DNA of 64,000 nucleotides from Bacteroidota bacterium (GTDB taxonomy: Bacteria > Bacteroidota > Bacteroidia > Cytophagales > Cytophagaceae): the NCBI GenBank assembly GCA_023391415.1, contig JAEWAY010000012.1, positions 1-64,000 of the forward strand, in the 5' to 3' direction. Shown here one piece after another: positions 17,214 to 26,198 of the stretch. Both the position numbers and the translations under genes were made by a program. The notes beneath the pieces were generated by a model. That model searched no databases. It was not told the DNA's origin and worked only from the letters and a program-made list of their open reading frames with translations. How positions within the stretch are numbered: the first letter of the stretch is position 1; every line of letters starts with the position of its first letter.

Positions 17214-17597
17214 TTATCCTTCTTCGTAAAACTCCGCCAGATCCTTAAAATACACTTCATTCCAGCCCTCTATGATATCGTCGTAGGCTTCATCGGGTAT
17301 ATTGGTATGACGCAATTCTACCGAGGTGCCTTTTTTGTCAGGATGTAGTTTGATGGTAACGATGGATGGGGCTTCTTCTTCACCAAAATACCATTGCTGC
17401 ACGATTTTTTTCCCAGGCTCCAGCTCCAGGTTTTTTCCGCATATGTTCCCGTCCCACATCGAAAACTCCGAGCCAACCTTGCCGTCCATTGACACCTCGT
17501 CGCCCGTCCATAGACGTATTGTCGTTTCAGTGGTCAGAGCCAGATATATTTCTTCCGGATCGGCCGGAATGACAAAATATTTCTTGTAATCTTTCAT
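17214..17597 (-). CDS. SRPBCC/START-like (AHSA1-type) domain protein
   Basis: This 127-residue protein is a Bet v1-like ligand-binding fold of the AHSA1 type. It begins KKYFVIPADPEEIYLALT and continues TIRLWTGDEVSMDGKVGSEFSMWDG, the usual helix-strand order in which W-T-G and F-x-x-W-D-G mark the family; a C-terminal EGWNEVYFKDLAEF helix closes the cavity. The ligand is unknown. It converges with the helicase, 26 bases apart, with no clear terminator between. It is a single-domain member and is unrelated in detail to the AT-rich SRPBCC gene at 61725. Confidence 0.85.
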   Translation of the reverse strand: MKDYKKYFVIPADPEEIYLALTTETTIRLWTGDEVSMDGKVGSEFSMWDGNICGKNLELEPGKKIVQQWYFGEEEAPSIVTIKLHPDKKGTSVELRHTNIPDEAYDDIIEGWNEVYFKDLAEFYEEG

Positions 17598-17750
17598 ACA
17601 TCAAATATAATCGAATAAAATTGGTAATTTTATATCTGCTTCCGCTCACGCGGTAATAAATACCGGTCTTTGATGAAAAACATCCGGGACGGTACAAAGT
17701 ATAATAGGATAATTTCGTTAAGACTGATACAAAACTAATAGTCGGATCAT

Positions 17751-18506
17751 ATGATAAAACGTTTAAGTTTATGGTTTTTGCTGGCGGGGAGCGCGATGAT
17801 GACTTCCTGCGACGATCTGGTAGATACGGTAGTTCCCGCGCTCTCTCAGGAAGAAGTTGTCGCCGGCCTGAAAGAAGCTTTGCGGGTCGGTACGGACACC
17901 TCGGTGAGTAATCTCAATCGGGAAGGTGGATATTATCTGGATGAAGTGGTCAAAATTATGCTTCCTCCGGAAATTATGATGGTTCAGGAAAATTTAAGCG
18001 CTCTTGATATTGGCGGCGCTGTACAACCATTGATCGATCAGTTGGTCTTGCAGATTAACCGTTCCGCGGAGGACGCCGCGTCGGAAGCGAAGCCCATTTT
18101 TGTCAACGCCATTACCGGTATCACCATCGCGGATGGCTGGTCCATATTGAATGGAGCGGATACCGCCGCTACCTCCTATCTGCGCGGCGCTACTTTCAAC
18201 GAGTTGAAGGGATTGTTTCAGCCCAAGATCGAAAATTCTCTTAGCAAACCCTTGGTTGGTAACATTTCCGCTTCTTCGACTTATTCTCAGATTGTAGACA
18301 AATACAACACGACGGTGATAATAGCTAACCAATTGTCGTTTGGAGATAAAAAATATACGACTATAAATCCTTCTCTGAGCGATTATACTACAGGAAAGGC
18401 GCTCAATGGACTTTTTATCAAAGTGGCGGAGGAAGAAAAGGCTATTCGAACTGATCCTGTCGCCAGAGTCACGGAGATCCTGCAAAAAGTATTTGGACGC
18501 GGATAG
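17751..18506 (+). CDS. DUF4197 lipoprotein
   Basis: This 251-residue protein is a predicted lipoprotein: a signal peptide ends in MMTSC, giving a lipidated Cys at about residue 20. The rest matches DUF4197: VVAGLKEALRVGTDTSVSNL, then GYYLDEVVKIMLPPE, AEDAASEAKPIFVNAITGIT and the late FNELKGLFQPKIENSL (helical throughout). The family is widespread in Bacteroidota and Proteobacteria with no assigned function. A perfect terminator hairpin follows directly at 18521, so it is probably a single-gene unit. Confidence 0.88.
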   Translation: MIKRLSLWFLLAGSAMMTSCDDLVDTVVPALSQEEVVAGLKEALRVGTDTSVSNLNREGGYYLDEVVKIMLPPEIMMVQENLSALDIGGAVQPLIDQLVLQINRSAEDAASEAKPIFVNAITGITIADGWSILNGADTAATSYLRGATFNELKGLFQPKIENSLSKPLVGNISASSTYSQIVDKYNTTVIIANQLSFGDKKYTTINPSLSDYTTGKALNGLFIKVAEEEKAIRTDPVARVTEILQKVFGRG

Positions 18507-18520
18507 TGTCCTATCGCTGG

Positions 18521-18555
18521 AAATACCTGAGGAAACTCAGGTATTTTTGTTTTAA
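18521..18555 (+). terminator. Intrinsic terminator after the DUF4197 gene
   Basis: AAATACCTGAG and CTCAGGTATTT form an 11-base perfect stem with a GAAA tetraloop, followed by TTGTTTT. Its position also argues that the next gene starts at 18563, after the hairpin, rather than at an upstream GTG. Confidence 0.9.
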
Positions 18556-18562
18556 ACAAGCT

Positions 18563-19084
18563 ATGATCACTTTTACAGCTATTATCAAAAAGTTTGGTCC
18601 GAAAGGCGAAAAATCCGGCTGGACGTATATTGATCTTCCTTCCGGGCTGGCGGAGCGATTGAATCCGGGAGTTCGCCGGGCTTATCGTGTTAAAGGGATG
18701 ATGGATGGGTATTCTTTTTCGGGAGTCAGTCTGACACCTATGGGTTCCGGAGACTTTATTCTGCCTTTGAACGCCGAAGCGCGAAAAGGAATTAAAAAAA
18801 TGATTGGAGAGAATGTGTTTGTCCGGATGGAACTGGATACGAGTGAACGTGAGATTTCCGGAGATTTACTCCTTTGTCTGGAAGACGCGCCGGACGCGAA
18901 AGTCTTTTTCCAGAGCCTTCCCCTGAGTCAGAAAAATTATTTTTCCAATTGGATTGAAGCGGCCAAAACGGACGCGACCAAAGCGAAACGTGTTTTTATG
19001 GCTATAGAAGGTCTGAAGGTGGGGATGAACTACCCGGAGACAATCCGATATTTTAAGGCGAGAAAACAAAAGGACGAACGATAA
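18563..19084 (+). CDS. DUF1905 / YdeI (OmpD-associated) family protein
   Basis: This protein of about 173 residues has two parts. The first (1-95) is the DUF1905 barrel: FTAIIKKFGPKGEKSGWTYIDLP and a GSGDFILPLNAEARKGIKK segment (shown in parts), a small beta-barrel. The second (about 105-173) is the YdeI/OmdA helical region with FFQSLPLSQKNYFSNWIEAAKT and the K-x-x-R pattern. I place the start at ATG 18563: an upstream in-frame GTG at 18506 would put a terminator hairpin inside the coding region. Relatives have been linked to bacteriocin protection, but the role is unproven. The adenine deaminase gene follows 13 bases later. Confidence 0.85.
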   Translation: MITFTAIIKKFGPKGEKSGWTYIDLPSGLAERLNPGVRRAYRVKGMMDGYSFSGVSLTPMGSGDFILPLNAEARKGIKKMIGENVFVRMELDTSEREISGDLLLCLEDAPDAKVFFQSLPLSQKNYFSNWIEAAKTDATKAKRVFMAIEGLKVGMNYPETIRYFKARKQKDER

Positions 19085-19097
19085 TTCAGAGATTATT

Positions 19098-20717
19098 ATG
19101 GCGGATTTTTTTATGACAGGCAATATCGTCGATATTGAAGCTCGACGTATCTACAAAGGCGGAATTACCGTGAAGGATGGGCGCGTACGTTCCGTGGAGG
19201 AAGTGGCCGAGGCGGACGATCGCTATATCATGCCGGGTTTTGTCGACGCGCATGTGCATATTGAAAGCTCCATGCTTGTGCCTTCGGAGTTCGCCCGGAT
19301 CGCGGTTGCGCACGGCACAGTAGCGACAGTGTCGGATCCTCATGAGATCGCCAATGTGCTGGGCGCGGCGGGTGTGGAATATATGATCCGGAACGGAAGT
19401 CAGGCGCCGTTTAAGTTTTGTTTTGGAGCTCCTTCCTGTGTGCCCGCGACGGGTTTCGAAACAGCCGGCGCGGAGATAGATGTGGCGGAGACCGAATATC
19501 TTCTGAGTAAACCGGAAATAAAATACCTGTCTGAAATGATGAATTGGCCGGGCGTATTGAATGACGATCCGGTGGTACTCGAAAAAATAGCGATCGCCAG
19601 GAAGTTGGGGAAGCCGGTAGACGGGCACGCGCCGGGTTTGAAGGGCGATCTGGCCAGATGTTACGCGGCGGCGGGGATCAGTACAGATCATGAATGTGTG
19701 GCGATGGACGAAGCGCTGGACAAAATAGCGGCGGGGATGAAGATTCTGATCCGGGAGGGCAGCGCGGCCAGAAATTTTGACGCTCTGATTGATTTGCTGC
19801 CAGAGCATGATGACATAGTGATGTTCTGTTCCGACGATAAACATCCCGACAGCCTGGTCGAGGGACATATCAATCTGCTGGTAAAAAAAGCGGTTGGCAG
19901 GGGGATCGACCTGTTTAGCGTGTTGAAGGCCGCCTGTGTAAATCCGGTGGCGCATTATGGTCTGGATGTAGGTTTGTTACGGCCCGGTGATCCAGCGGAC
20001 TTTATCGTTGTCGATGATCTGGAATCTTTTAAGGTACGAAAAACTTTTGTAAATGGAGAGCTTGTGGCGGAAAACGGGCAAACGCGGATTGGCAGGACGC
20101 CTGTCAGGATTGTTAATAATTTCAAGGCTTCTCCGAAGAATCCGGAAGACTTCGCCTACCGGCCGGTCAACTCGTCGGTTCGGGTCATAAAGGCCTTGGA
20201 TGGTCGGATTATTACAGATTCCTTTTCATTGTCGATCGATCCGGAAAGCCGGCGACATTTTCCGGATGTGGAAAACGATCTTTTGCTGATCGCGGTGGTC
20301 AATCGCTATGCTGATATGAAACCCGCTCTTGGATTGATCAGTGGCTTTGGCCTGAACCGGGGAGCGATCGCTTCTTCCGTCGCCCATGATTCGCATAATA
20401 TTGTGGTAGTGGGTACGAATGAAAAGGACATATGCGGAGCAGTCAATGAAGTCATCCGGCACCATGGTGGAATCGCCGTGGTAGATGGAGACAAGGTCGC
20501 GTCGCTGCCTTTGCGGGTCGCCGGCCTCATGTCGCCGGATCCTGGCGAAGAGGTGGCCAGGCGATATACGGAACTGGACGCTATGGCCAAACAATTTGGA
20601 AGCGGATTGACCGCTCCTTTCATGACGCTTTCCTTTATGGCGCTTCTGGTTATTCCTGGTTTGAAAATCAGTGACAAAGGGTTGTTTGATGGAGAGCGAT
20701 TTGAATTGATTGATTGA
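19098..20717 (+). CDS. ade: Adenine deaminase
   Basis: Ade hydrolyses adenine to hypoxanthine and ammonia in purine salvage. The 539-residue length fits the amidohydrolase-superfamily adenine deaminases. The N-terminal metal site is DAHVHIESSM (50-59), followed by PHEIANV and a VDGHAP segment with another ligand, STDHE, and CSDDKHPD with the metal-bound Asp. The C-terminal adenine deaminase domain begins near residue 360 and includes SVAHDSHNIVVVG. It follows the YdeI-family gene closely and ends at a bidirectional terminator. A guanine deaminase at 28220 adds a second purine-base deaminase to the window. Confidence 0.95.
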   Translation: MADFFMTGNIVDIEARRIYKGGITVKDGRVRSVEEVAEADDRYIMPGFVDAHVHIESSMLVPSEFARIAVAHGTVATVSDPHEIANVLGAAGVEYMIRNGSQAPFKFCFGAPSCVPATGFETAGAEIDVAETEYLLSKPEIKYLSEMMNWPGVLNDDPVVLEKIAIARKLGKPVDGHAPGLKGDLARCYAAAGISTDHECVAMDEALDKIAAGMKILIREGSAARNFDALIDLLPEHDDIVMFCSDDKHPDSLVEGHINLLVKKAVGRGIDLFSVLKAACVNPVAHYGLDVGLLRPGDPADFIVVDDLESFKVRKTFVNGELVAENGQTRIGRTPVRIVNNFKASPKNPEDFAYRPVNSSVRVIKALDGRIITDSFSLSIDPESRRHFPDVENDLLLIAVVNRYADMKPALGLISGFGLNRGAIASSVAHDSHNIVVVGTNEKDICGAVNEVIRHHGGIAVVDGDKVASLPLRVAGLMSPDPGEEVARRYTELDAMAKQFGSGLTAPFMTLSFMALLVIPGLKISDKGLFDGERFELID

Positions 20718-20744
20718 AATATACCTGGCTGATTCCGGAAAAAG

Positions 20745-20784
20745 ATAAAAAAAGAGACTGCCTTTGCAGGGGCAGTCTCTCTTC
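20745..20784. terminator. Bidirectional terminator between ade and the coiled-coil gene
   Basis: AGAGACTGCC and GGCAGTCTCT form a 10-base perfect stem with an A-run on the left and a T-rich tract on the right, so it can serve both converging genes. Confidence 0.85.
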
Positions 20785-20803
20785 TAACCATAGATACGTA
20801 GTA

Positions 20804-22078
20804 TTATTTTTGGAGAACAAATTCGCTATTGCCAATTTTTTGCGAATCAGACCATATTTCGACGGTATAGCGCCCCGGCGTATAACGGCTGCCTTTGCTA
20901 TACATAAAAGCTATTCTTTGTTTTGTGTTGTTGAAGTTGACGGTTTGTTTTTCCGTATAGAAAATCTTTTTGCCCTCTACTTCGAAGCTCTTGGAGCCAT
21001 TGTATAAGGTATTGCCGCTCGGTTCGATGACCCTCAGATAGATATCTTTAGGGCCCTGGTCCGCGTATTTGTTTTCTCCCAGATTGAGCGATACTCTGAT
21101 CTTTCCGGCCATCATCGCTCTTGGATTCTTCATTTCCTTGCCACCGGAGTTATATACAATGACATGAAGATTTTCCGCTTTAAGATTTTCGTCCGCGTTG
21201 GCGGGCTTCGAAGCTTTTTCAGCCATGGCTACCTGTACGGAAGCTAATTTTTCCAGGGAATCTATTTTTTCCTGAACAACTTTCTCCAGCCGTACTTTTT
21301 CAGACACCAGACGCTGATTTTCGGCTACAAGAGCGCCCATGCTCGCCTGAGCGGTTTCATAGTCTTTGCGGTAGTTGTTTAGTTTTTTGTTTAGTGAGTT
21401 GATGGATAGTTGTTTGGACTGAATCTGATCCTTCAATTGCTCCAGCTCAGCGATTTTGCTACGTTCATCGGCGAGAGCGAGTCCAAGCGCTTCCTTTTCC
21501 GCGATCACCGCTCTGATGCTATCCTGTAATTTGGATATTTCTTCGACTTTCAGATTGATATCGGATTGTAGGTTGAGTGATTTTTGCTCGGCGGTTTCCG
21601 CTCTGGAAATTAGCGAACCTTCATTTTTAACTTTGTCGTAAACCAGAAATCCAACTACGCCTCCCAGCATTAGTACCAGCAATACCAAAAGGATTTTGAT
21701 TGGATCGCTCCCGCTGTTTTTTTCTTTTTTCGGCTTAGGTTCTGGCTTTCTTTTCGCCGGTTCCTGCTTACGGGTTGGGGTTGGAGCTTTCTGGTCCGCG
21801 GGCGCTTCAGTAGCGGAGGCCGCGATCACCGTCGCGGCGACGGCGGTTTCGGTTTTACTTTGTCCCTGTTCAGCGACGGCGTTGGCTGGCGCCGCGGCTG
21901 CTACTTTAGATTCTTCGACTGGTCTCGAGGGTTTTGGAGTTTCCCGAGAAACCTGTGGCGCTGGCTGAGGTTTGGCCTGAGGTGTCGACGTGGTCGCCGG
22001 CCTGGCTTTTATTGTCGCTGGTTTTGGGCCTTTAATTATCGGAACCCGTGGTCTTCTGGGTGGTAAATTATTGCTCAT
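20804..22078 (-). CDS. Membrane-anchored coiled-coil protein with Pro/Ala-rich N-terminus
   Basis: I do not recognise a named family for this 424-residue protein. Residues 1-125 are proline/alanine-rich and then basic (KPEPKPKKEK), likely disordered and cytoplasmic. One membrane helix follows at about 130-150 (ILLVLLVLMLGGVVGFLVY). A coiled coil runs from about 160 to 290, rich in Glu, Lys and Leu heptads. The last 120 residues form a compact beta domain (LHVIVYNSGGKEMKNP, VSLNLGENKYADQG, YLRVIEPSGNTLYNG, RYTPGRYTVEIWSD). The layout suggests an envelope protein spanning the inner membrane with a periplasmic spacer and end domain. It stands alone. Confidence 0.75.
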   Translation of the reverse strand: MSNNLPPRRPRVPIIKGPKPATIKARPATTSTPQAKPQPAPQVSRETPKPSRPVEESKVAAAAPANAVAEQGQSKTETAVAATVIAASATEAPADQKAPTPTRKQEPAKRKPEPKPKKEKNSGSDPIKILLVLLVLMLGGVVGFLVYDKVKNEGSLISRAETAEQKSLNLQSDINLKVEEISKLQDSIRAVIAEKEALGLALADERSKIAELEQLKDQIQSKQLSINSLNKKLNNYRKDYETAQASMGALVAENQRLVSEKVRLEKVVQEKIDSLEKLASVQVAMAEKASKPANADENLKAENLHVIVYNSGGKEMKNPRAMMAGKIRVSLNLGENKYADQGPKDIYLRVIEPSGNTLYNGSKSFEVEGKKIFYTEKQTVNFNNTKQRIAFMYSKGSRYTPGRYTVEIWSDSQKIGNSEFVLQK

Positions 22079-22300
22079 TTTGGTACTTTAGTTAGAATTA
22101 TTTTTAATAATGGCGGATCAAATTAAAGAAAGATCGGTTATTTTCCAATTAAATGACGCTCTCTATTGTTTTTTCATTTTTAAATGGAATGATTTAAATA
22201 CTTATTTCATAGTTGTTTTGTTGATAAAAACATTTTTTTATTTTGGACGTCCAAAACTATTTGATGAAGGATAATCTTATTACAATCGATATTTAATAGC

Positions 22301-23116
22301 ATGCATACGATCCCGGTTTACGCGCAGGTGTTTTTGCAATTGTTCTGTTTGGCCGCCGGATACTTTTTTTATTGGAAGAAAAGTGTTTCCCCGAGTGGCT
22401 TATTCGCCTTTATCGGAATCAGTAGTGTTTTTATATGGCTGAATTTGCTGCCACCGCTAGTTATTATGGCGGGCATGTTCGCCAGCTCATCGTTGTTTAC
22501 AGCCTTGGGCAAAAGGTGGAAAAAGCGCTCGGAGGAAGTCGCCGAAAAATCCGGGCCCAGAGACTATGTTCAGGCCTTCGCCAACCTGGGTCCCGCCATT
22601 GTCTTTATTCTCTTGTTTTTTTATATAAATGAACCTTTCTTATTGGCCGCGTTTATTGGTAGTGTCGCTGGCGCGAACGCGGATTCCTGGGCGTCGGAAA
22701 TCGGAGGTTTGAGTAGGCAAAAGCCGGTAATGATCACTAATTTTAAAAAAGTTCCTAAAGGAATTTCAGGCGGAGTTACCTTGCTTGGTACATTGGGAGG
22801 CGTAGCGGGAACCATATTTATCGTCGTACTCGCTCATATATGCTATGAGAGCGTTGTTTCGGCGCGTCTATTGTGGAAGCTTTCGGTGGTTTGCGCTATC
22901 GCCGGCGTTGTCGGTTTTACGCTGGACTCTTATCTTGGCGCTATCGGACAAGGATTGTATAAAGATCCGGACGGCCGTCTTCAGGAATATGGAAATGACG
23001 ACGCTGTGCTGGAGAAAGGGCTCCGGTGGATCAATAATGACATGGTCAATTTTTTGACGACCTCGATGGCGGGTCTGATAGCCGCCTTGTTGTATATGAT
23101 ATGGCCGGCAAACTAG
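22301..23116 (+). CDS. DUF92 family membrane protein
   Basis: This 271-residue integral membrane protein belongs to DUF92, related to plant VTE6 (phytyl-phosphate kinase). It has about six hydrophobic segments. The family signature is clear: FANLGPAIVFIL, then GSVAGANADSWASEIGGLS with the conserved N-A-D-S/T-x-x-S-E-I-G, followed by KKVPKGISGGVTLLGTLGG, and the C-terminal NNDMVNFLTT. In bacteria the role may be prenyl-phosphate phosphorylation; that is inferred from the plant relative. A strong hairpin follows the stop. Confidence 0.9.
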   Translation: MHTIPVYAQVFLQLFCLAAGYFFYWKKSVSPSGLFAFIGISSVFIWLNLLPPLVIMAGMFASSSLFTALGKRWKKRSEEVAEKSGPRDYVQAFANLGPAIVFILLFFYINEPFLLAAFIGSVAGANADSWASEIGGLSRQKPVMITNFKKVPKGISGGVTLLGTLGGVAGTIFIVVLAHICYESVVSARLLWKLSVVCAIAGVVGFTLDSYLGAIGQGLYKDPDGRLQEYGNDDAVLEKGLRWINNDMVNFLTTSMAGLIAALLYMIWPAN

Positions 23117-23168
23117 AAAGGCGATGGCTTTTCCATATGTGAGTTTATGGAAGGCCATCGCCTTTTTG
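23117..23168 (+). terminator. Intrinsic terminator after the DUF92 gene
   Basis: AAAGGCGATGGC pairs with GCCATCGCCTTT (12-base perfect stem, with further inner pairing of TTCCAT and ATGGAA), then TTTT. It may also serve the converging type IX protein gene. Confidence 0.85.
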
Positions 23169-23194
23169 ATAATTAATCAGTCTGTCGATCCGGG

Positions 23195-24211
23195 TTATTT
23201 TTTGAAGATTCTCAAGACTTCGGTTTCTCCATCCTTGATGATTTTAAGGAAGTAGACTCCGGTAGATAACTGGCTGTTTTGCAGATTTATCACCGCGTTG
23301 TGTCCACTATGGGATCCTTTATACATTTCTTTTCCGGCATAGTCCAGAATGATCGCTTCGTATTGACCATTATTTTCAGATTCGTCAAAGGTGATCTGTA
23401 CCGCGTTCTCGACTGGATTGGGATATGTGCTTACCCGCAAGCCACCGGAGATTACGTAGAATGTGATTTCTCTGCCTACTCCGGCGGTTCCACTTCCGTT
23501 GGAACCGGTATAGGGTACCGCTCCTACTGTATAGGTTCCTGGTGTAAAATGATGCACCGCGTAATTACCGTTGTTGTCTCCAAACAACGCGTATGGCGCC
23601 TCGTTTTCCGTTCTGAAATTGCTGGTTCCGTTAAAGTCGAATACGACGCTGCTCGTACCCGCGAGGGTAGAATTGGCGCGGATATTTAACTTGTCCGTGC
23701 CGATTGCGGCGAGGTTGACGGTCTGACCGTTGACCAAAGGACCAACTGCCGTATTGGTATTGGCGTTGATTAACGTAAACGTGATGTTGGAGGGAGCGTT
23801 GGCGAGGGTAAACGTGATGACGCTGGTTTCAAGAACCACTCCTGTTCCGTTGTGCCCGGAATACACCACGGCGGTAATGCTTTTGTTGCCCGGAGTCGCT
23901 CCGTTCCATGGATGATAGTCGCCATTGTTGTCGCCGCCAATCGCGTAAGGCGCTACATTTTCATGTACAGTTCCGTTGAAGACGACACTACCTACAGGGC
24001 TTACCGATGGTTCGTAGCGTACATTGTAGGCGACGCCCGGCAAAAGATAGATCGTAGAGCCATTGACAATGGTTTGGATATCCGTATCGGTATCCGCGTT
24101 TACCCATACATATTTTGGCAGACTGTTGGAAGAAGAGACAGTCTCAATTTCCGCGGCGGAAGTTGAGAAGATGATTCCGATCAGGGACATCATTAGATAG
24201 AACTTTTTCAT
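23195..24211 (-). CDS. Type IX-secreted protein with two repeated beta domains
   Basis: This 338-residue surface or secreted protein has a signal peptide (1-20, ending STSAA), two related domains and a Por sorting tail. The domains (about 34-140 and 145-252) share the order VNADTDT..I/LVNG, then VVFNG/VVFDFNG, then ENVAPYAIGGDNNGDY versus ENEAPYALFGDNNGNY, then VVYSGHNGTG versus VPYTGSNGSG. The GDNNG(D/N)Y repeat looks like a metal- or sugar-facing loop but I cannot assign it. The tail starts at RVSTYPNPVENAVQI and ends VLRIFKK. No transport or enzyme gene is adjacent. It may be an adhesin or carbohydrate-binding protein. Confidence 0.85.
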   Translation of the reverse strand: MKKFYLMMSLIGIIFSTSAAEIETVSSSNSLPKYVWVNADTDTDIQTIVNGSTIYLLPGVAYNVRYEPSVSPVGSVVFNGTVHENVAPYAIGGDNNGDYHPWNGATPGNKSITAVVYSGHNGTGVVLETSVITFTLANAPSNITFTLINANTNTAVGPLVNGQTVNLAAIGTDKLNIRANSTLAGTSSVVFDFNGTSNFRTENEAPYALFGDNNGNYAVHHFTPGTYTVGAVPYTGSNGSGTAGVGREITFYVISGGLRVSTYPNPVENAVQITFDESENNGQYEAIILDYAGKEMYKGSHSGHNAVINLQNSQLSTGVYFLKIIKDGETEVLRIFKK

Positions 24212-24572
24212 AGTTGATTGGTTTTAATTGTTATAAATTAGTTGAAAAAAAATGCTCGTTTTTACACAGGGAACTCCGCGTGCCGGATTAACGCCAGGTA
24301 TTGAAGCGCGGAGAACTCCGCTAAATAGATTGAGTTTATAATCCTGGAATCGTATGATCCGACCCGGTTTTAATCACTATGTTCGTATATGTCGCCGGAA
24401 CGACGCGCTTACCGCTTCCGCGACATAAAAGAAATGTAAGTTGAATAGCTGTTCATAACTGGTTGATTTAAAATATAGTGTCAATATACGCATTGATTTT
24501 TAAATTGTTATATTTTTTTAAAAAAAATATTTTGACAACTACCTGAAATATATGCTAGAAAGCGCCTGGAAG
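24212..24572. other. Gene-free interval
   Basis: The 361 bases upstream of the minus-strand repeat protein and downstream of the AlkD-like gene hold no gene I can support. The part next to 24573 is very AT-rich; the middle has short GC-rich words (AACTCCGC repeated twice) of unclear meaning. Confidence 0.5.
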
Positions 24573-25307
24573 TCAGATCAGGCCTGATAAAAAACCTTTT
24601 CGTACAGGTTCGTCAAACCGTTCAATAGCGTATCGCAACATCATCCGGGGCATTGTTTTATAATGATCTTTTAAAAAGGAATAGCAGTTTTCGTAATCCC
24701 TTTTGGCGACTTCTCTCAGCATCCAGCCTGTCGCTTTGTGAATCAGATGATGAGGGTGAGAAAGTAAAATTTCGGCGATTCGGAATGTATCGTCCATATG
24801 TCCTTTACGAATAAAATGCAGCGTGGAGATGATCGATATCCTTTCCTTCCAGAGATGCCCGCTGGTGGCCAGGAAGTACAATAGGGATTTGTCTTTGTCC
24901 AGTAGCCAGTGACCGAGTATGCTCGGAGCGGACGTGTCTACCAGATCCCAATTGTCGACATGGTCAAGATGAGAAAGATAGAACTGTACGTATGCTTCCT
25001 TCGCGTTTTTGTTTTTTTCCTTTTGGTATTTTTCTACCAGCATGATCAACGCGCAGAGTCTCATTTCATGGTAAGGATCGCGCAGCGCGCGCGACAGTGT
25101 GTCGAGATCGGATTCTTTCCAGAATTTTTTCGCTATCTGACGGATATTGGGTACAGTAACTCCGAGAAATAAGTCCCCTTCCGCGTACTGCCCTGGTCCT
25201 GTCTGAAAAAAATGAGGATAAAACGCGGCTTTTTCAGGGTCCGAGAAAGTTTTAAGTTCTTGTAGAATACATTTCGTCAACACGCGTGGAGTAGTTTGCC
25301 GTTTCAC
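24573..25307 (-). CDS. DNA alkylation repair protein, AlkD-like
   Basis: This 244-residue protein belongs to the HEAT-repeat-fold DNA glycosylases that remove bulky or positively charged alkyl bases. It shows VTVPNIRQIAKKFWKE near the start, the H-E-x-R-x-x-A-L motif of the second repeat (YHEMRLCAL), and HVDNWDLVDTSAP, whose Trp/Asp pair is the signature of the catalytic surface. The later KATGWMLREVAKRD and MMLRYAIERF segments complete the fold. Length is normal. It is monocistronic; its AT-rich upstream region is shared with the divergent DUF6686-like gene. Confidence 0.92.
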   Translation of the reverse strand: MKRQTTPRVLTKCILQELKTFSDPEKAAFYPHFFQTGPGQYAEGDLFLGVTVPNIRQIAKKFWKESDLDTLSRALRDPYHEMRLCALIMLVEKYQKEKNKNAKEAYVQFYLSHLDHVDNWDLVDTSAPSILGHWLLDKDKSLLYFLATSGHLWKERISIISTLHFIRKGHMDDTFRIAEILLSHPHHLIHKATGWMLREVAKRDYENCYSFLKDHYKTMPRMMLRYAIERFDEPVRKGFLSGLI

Positions 25308-25442
25308 CGCGATTTTACTTAAAAATTTTAAAAACTCGGCCGCGTGGAGGCTTGGTTGTTTTTGGAAGTCATGTTATTTGGAATAATTCTAATTAAATTT
25401 TATCATTGTATATAATTTAGAATAATTCAAAATAAATACGCC

Positions 25443-25772
25443 ATGCATACCAGGGAAGATGTCCGGATACTCAGTGAGTCGGCGAGTGGTTATATAGGTC
25501 TATGCCATTGCTGCGGAAATATTATGCTTAAGTTTAATAACTTGCTAATGAAATTAAAGGAGGATGAACTTAAGGTTCTGGGAGATTATTTTTCCCAGTT
25601 CGAGATGGATATGCTGAACAAAAAAGAACGCGGTGATCATGAGATATGTATCAATACTCCATGTCCCAATATCTGCTTTAGTTTTACCATAGCGGAAATA
25701 AGCGCCTTGACTTATTTGCTCAATGAGGCTTGTGTATTGATCAACGCGCTTGATATCCTTGATCTTAAATAA
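25443..25772 (+). CDS. Small Cys-containing protein, DUF6686-like
   Basis: This 109-residue protein contains two cysteine clusters, CHCCGN (about residues 21-26) and CINTPCPNIC (about 69-78), separated by a helical segment (NNLLMKLKEDELKVLGDYF). Such pairs suggest a metal site, possibly zinc. I believe it is the Bacteroidota family DUF6686; the function is not known. The start at 25443 could be replaced by an internal ATG at 25527 but that would lose the first cysteine cluster. A strong stem-loop follows, shared with the converging ferredoxin gene. Confidence 0.7.
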   Translation: MHTREDVRILSESASGYIGLCHCCGNIMLKFNNLLMKLKEDELKVLGDYFSQFEMDMLNKKERGDHEICINTPCPNICFSFTIAEISALTYLLNEACVLINALDILDLK

Positions 25773-25812
25773 AACGAACTTTATATGGGAAACAGGATTT
25801 CTCCTTTTAAAT

Positions 25813-25859
25813 CGCGATGGTCGCCATATGAAGTAATTGTTCATATAGCGACCATCGCG
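25813..25859. terminator. Bidirectional terminator between DUF6686-like and ferredoxin genes
   Basis: CGCGATGGTCGC and GCGACCATCGCG form a 12-base perfect stem with additional inner pairing (ATATGA/TCATAT). Stem strength and position between converging genes support a shared terminator, though T-runs are weak. Confidence 0.75.
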
Positions 25860-25868
25860 AATCTTCGT

Positions 25869-26192
25869 TTAGCTCTGGGTGGCTAGTTCCCAGATCACTT
25901 CGCTGAGGTTGGAGTCCAGCCGTATCTGGCAGGCCAGTCGGCTACGCGCGTTAGCGTCTGGTAGTGTATCCAGCATGTCCAGTTCCGCGTCGCCCGCTTC
26001 GGGTAACAGATCCAGACCTTTTTTTACTTCAACCCGGCAGGTGGCGCAAAGCGCCATGCCGCCACAGGTAGCGGCTACCGGATACCCGGACGCTTTCAAT
26101 ACCTCCATCAGACTGAGGTTGATATCTTCAGGCACTTCAATGGTGTTGATGGCGCCGTCTCTTTCAAGCATGTTTACAAAAATCATATTCAT
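25869..26192 (-). CDS. [2Fe-2S] ferredoxin, adrenodoxin type
   Basis: This 107-residue electron carrier binds a [2Fe-2S] cluster. The four ligands are Cys43, Cys49, Cys52 (TCGGMALCATC, C-x5-C-x2-C) and Cys88 (RLACQI), the adrenodoxin-type spacing. The rest, with PEDINLSLMEVLKASGY before the cluster and SRLACQIRL after, is typical. It begins 6 bases after the FAD reductase gene on the same strand, so the pair likely forms an NAD(P)H-reductase-ferredoxin chain. A second ATG two codons in is equally possible as start. Confidence 0.93.
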   Translation of the reverse strand: MNMIFVNMLERDGAINTIEVPEDINLSLMEVLKASGYPVAATCGGMALCATCRVEVKKGLDLLPEAGDAELDMLDTLPDANARSRLACQIRLDSNLSEVIWELATQS

Positions 26193-26198
26193 AGAGTT

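Noticed and set aside
18506..18562. GTG start extending the YdeI-family protein by 19 residues
   Set aside because: It would place a perfect terminator hairpin inside the coding region, and the added residues are not conserved.
24290..24440. Possible tRNA or structured RNA in the gap before the repeat protein
   Set aside because: GC-rich words are present but I could not fold a cloverleaf or match a known RNA family.
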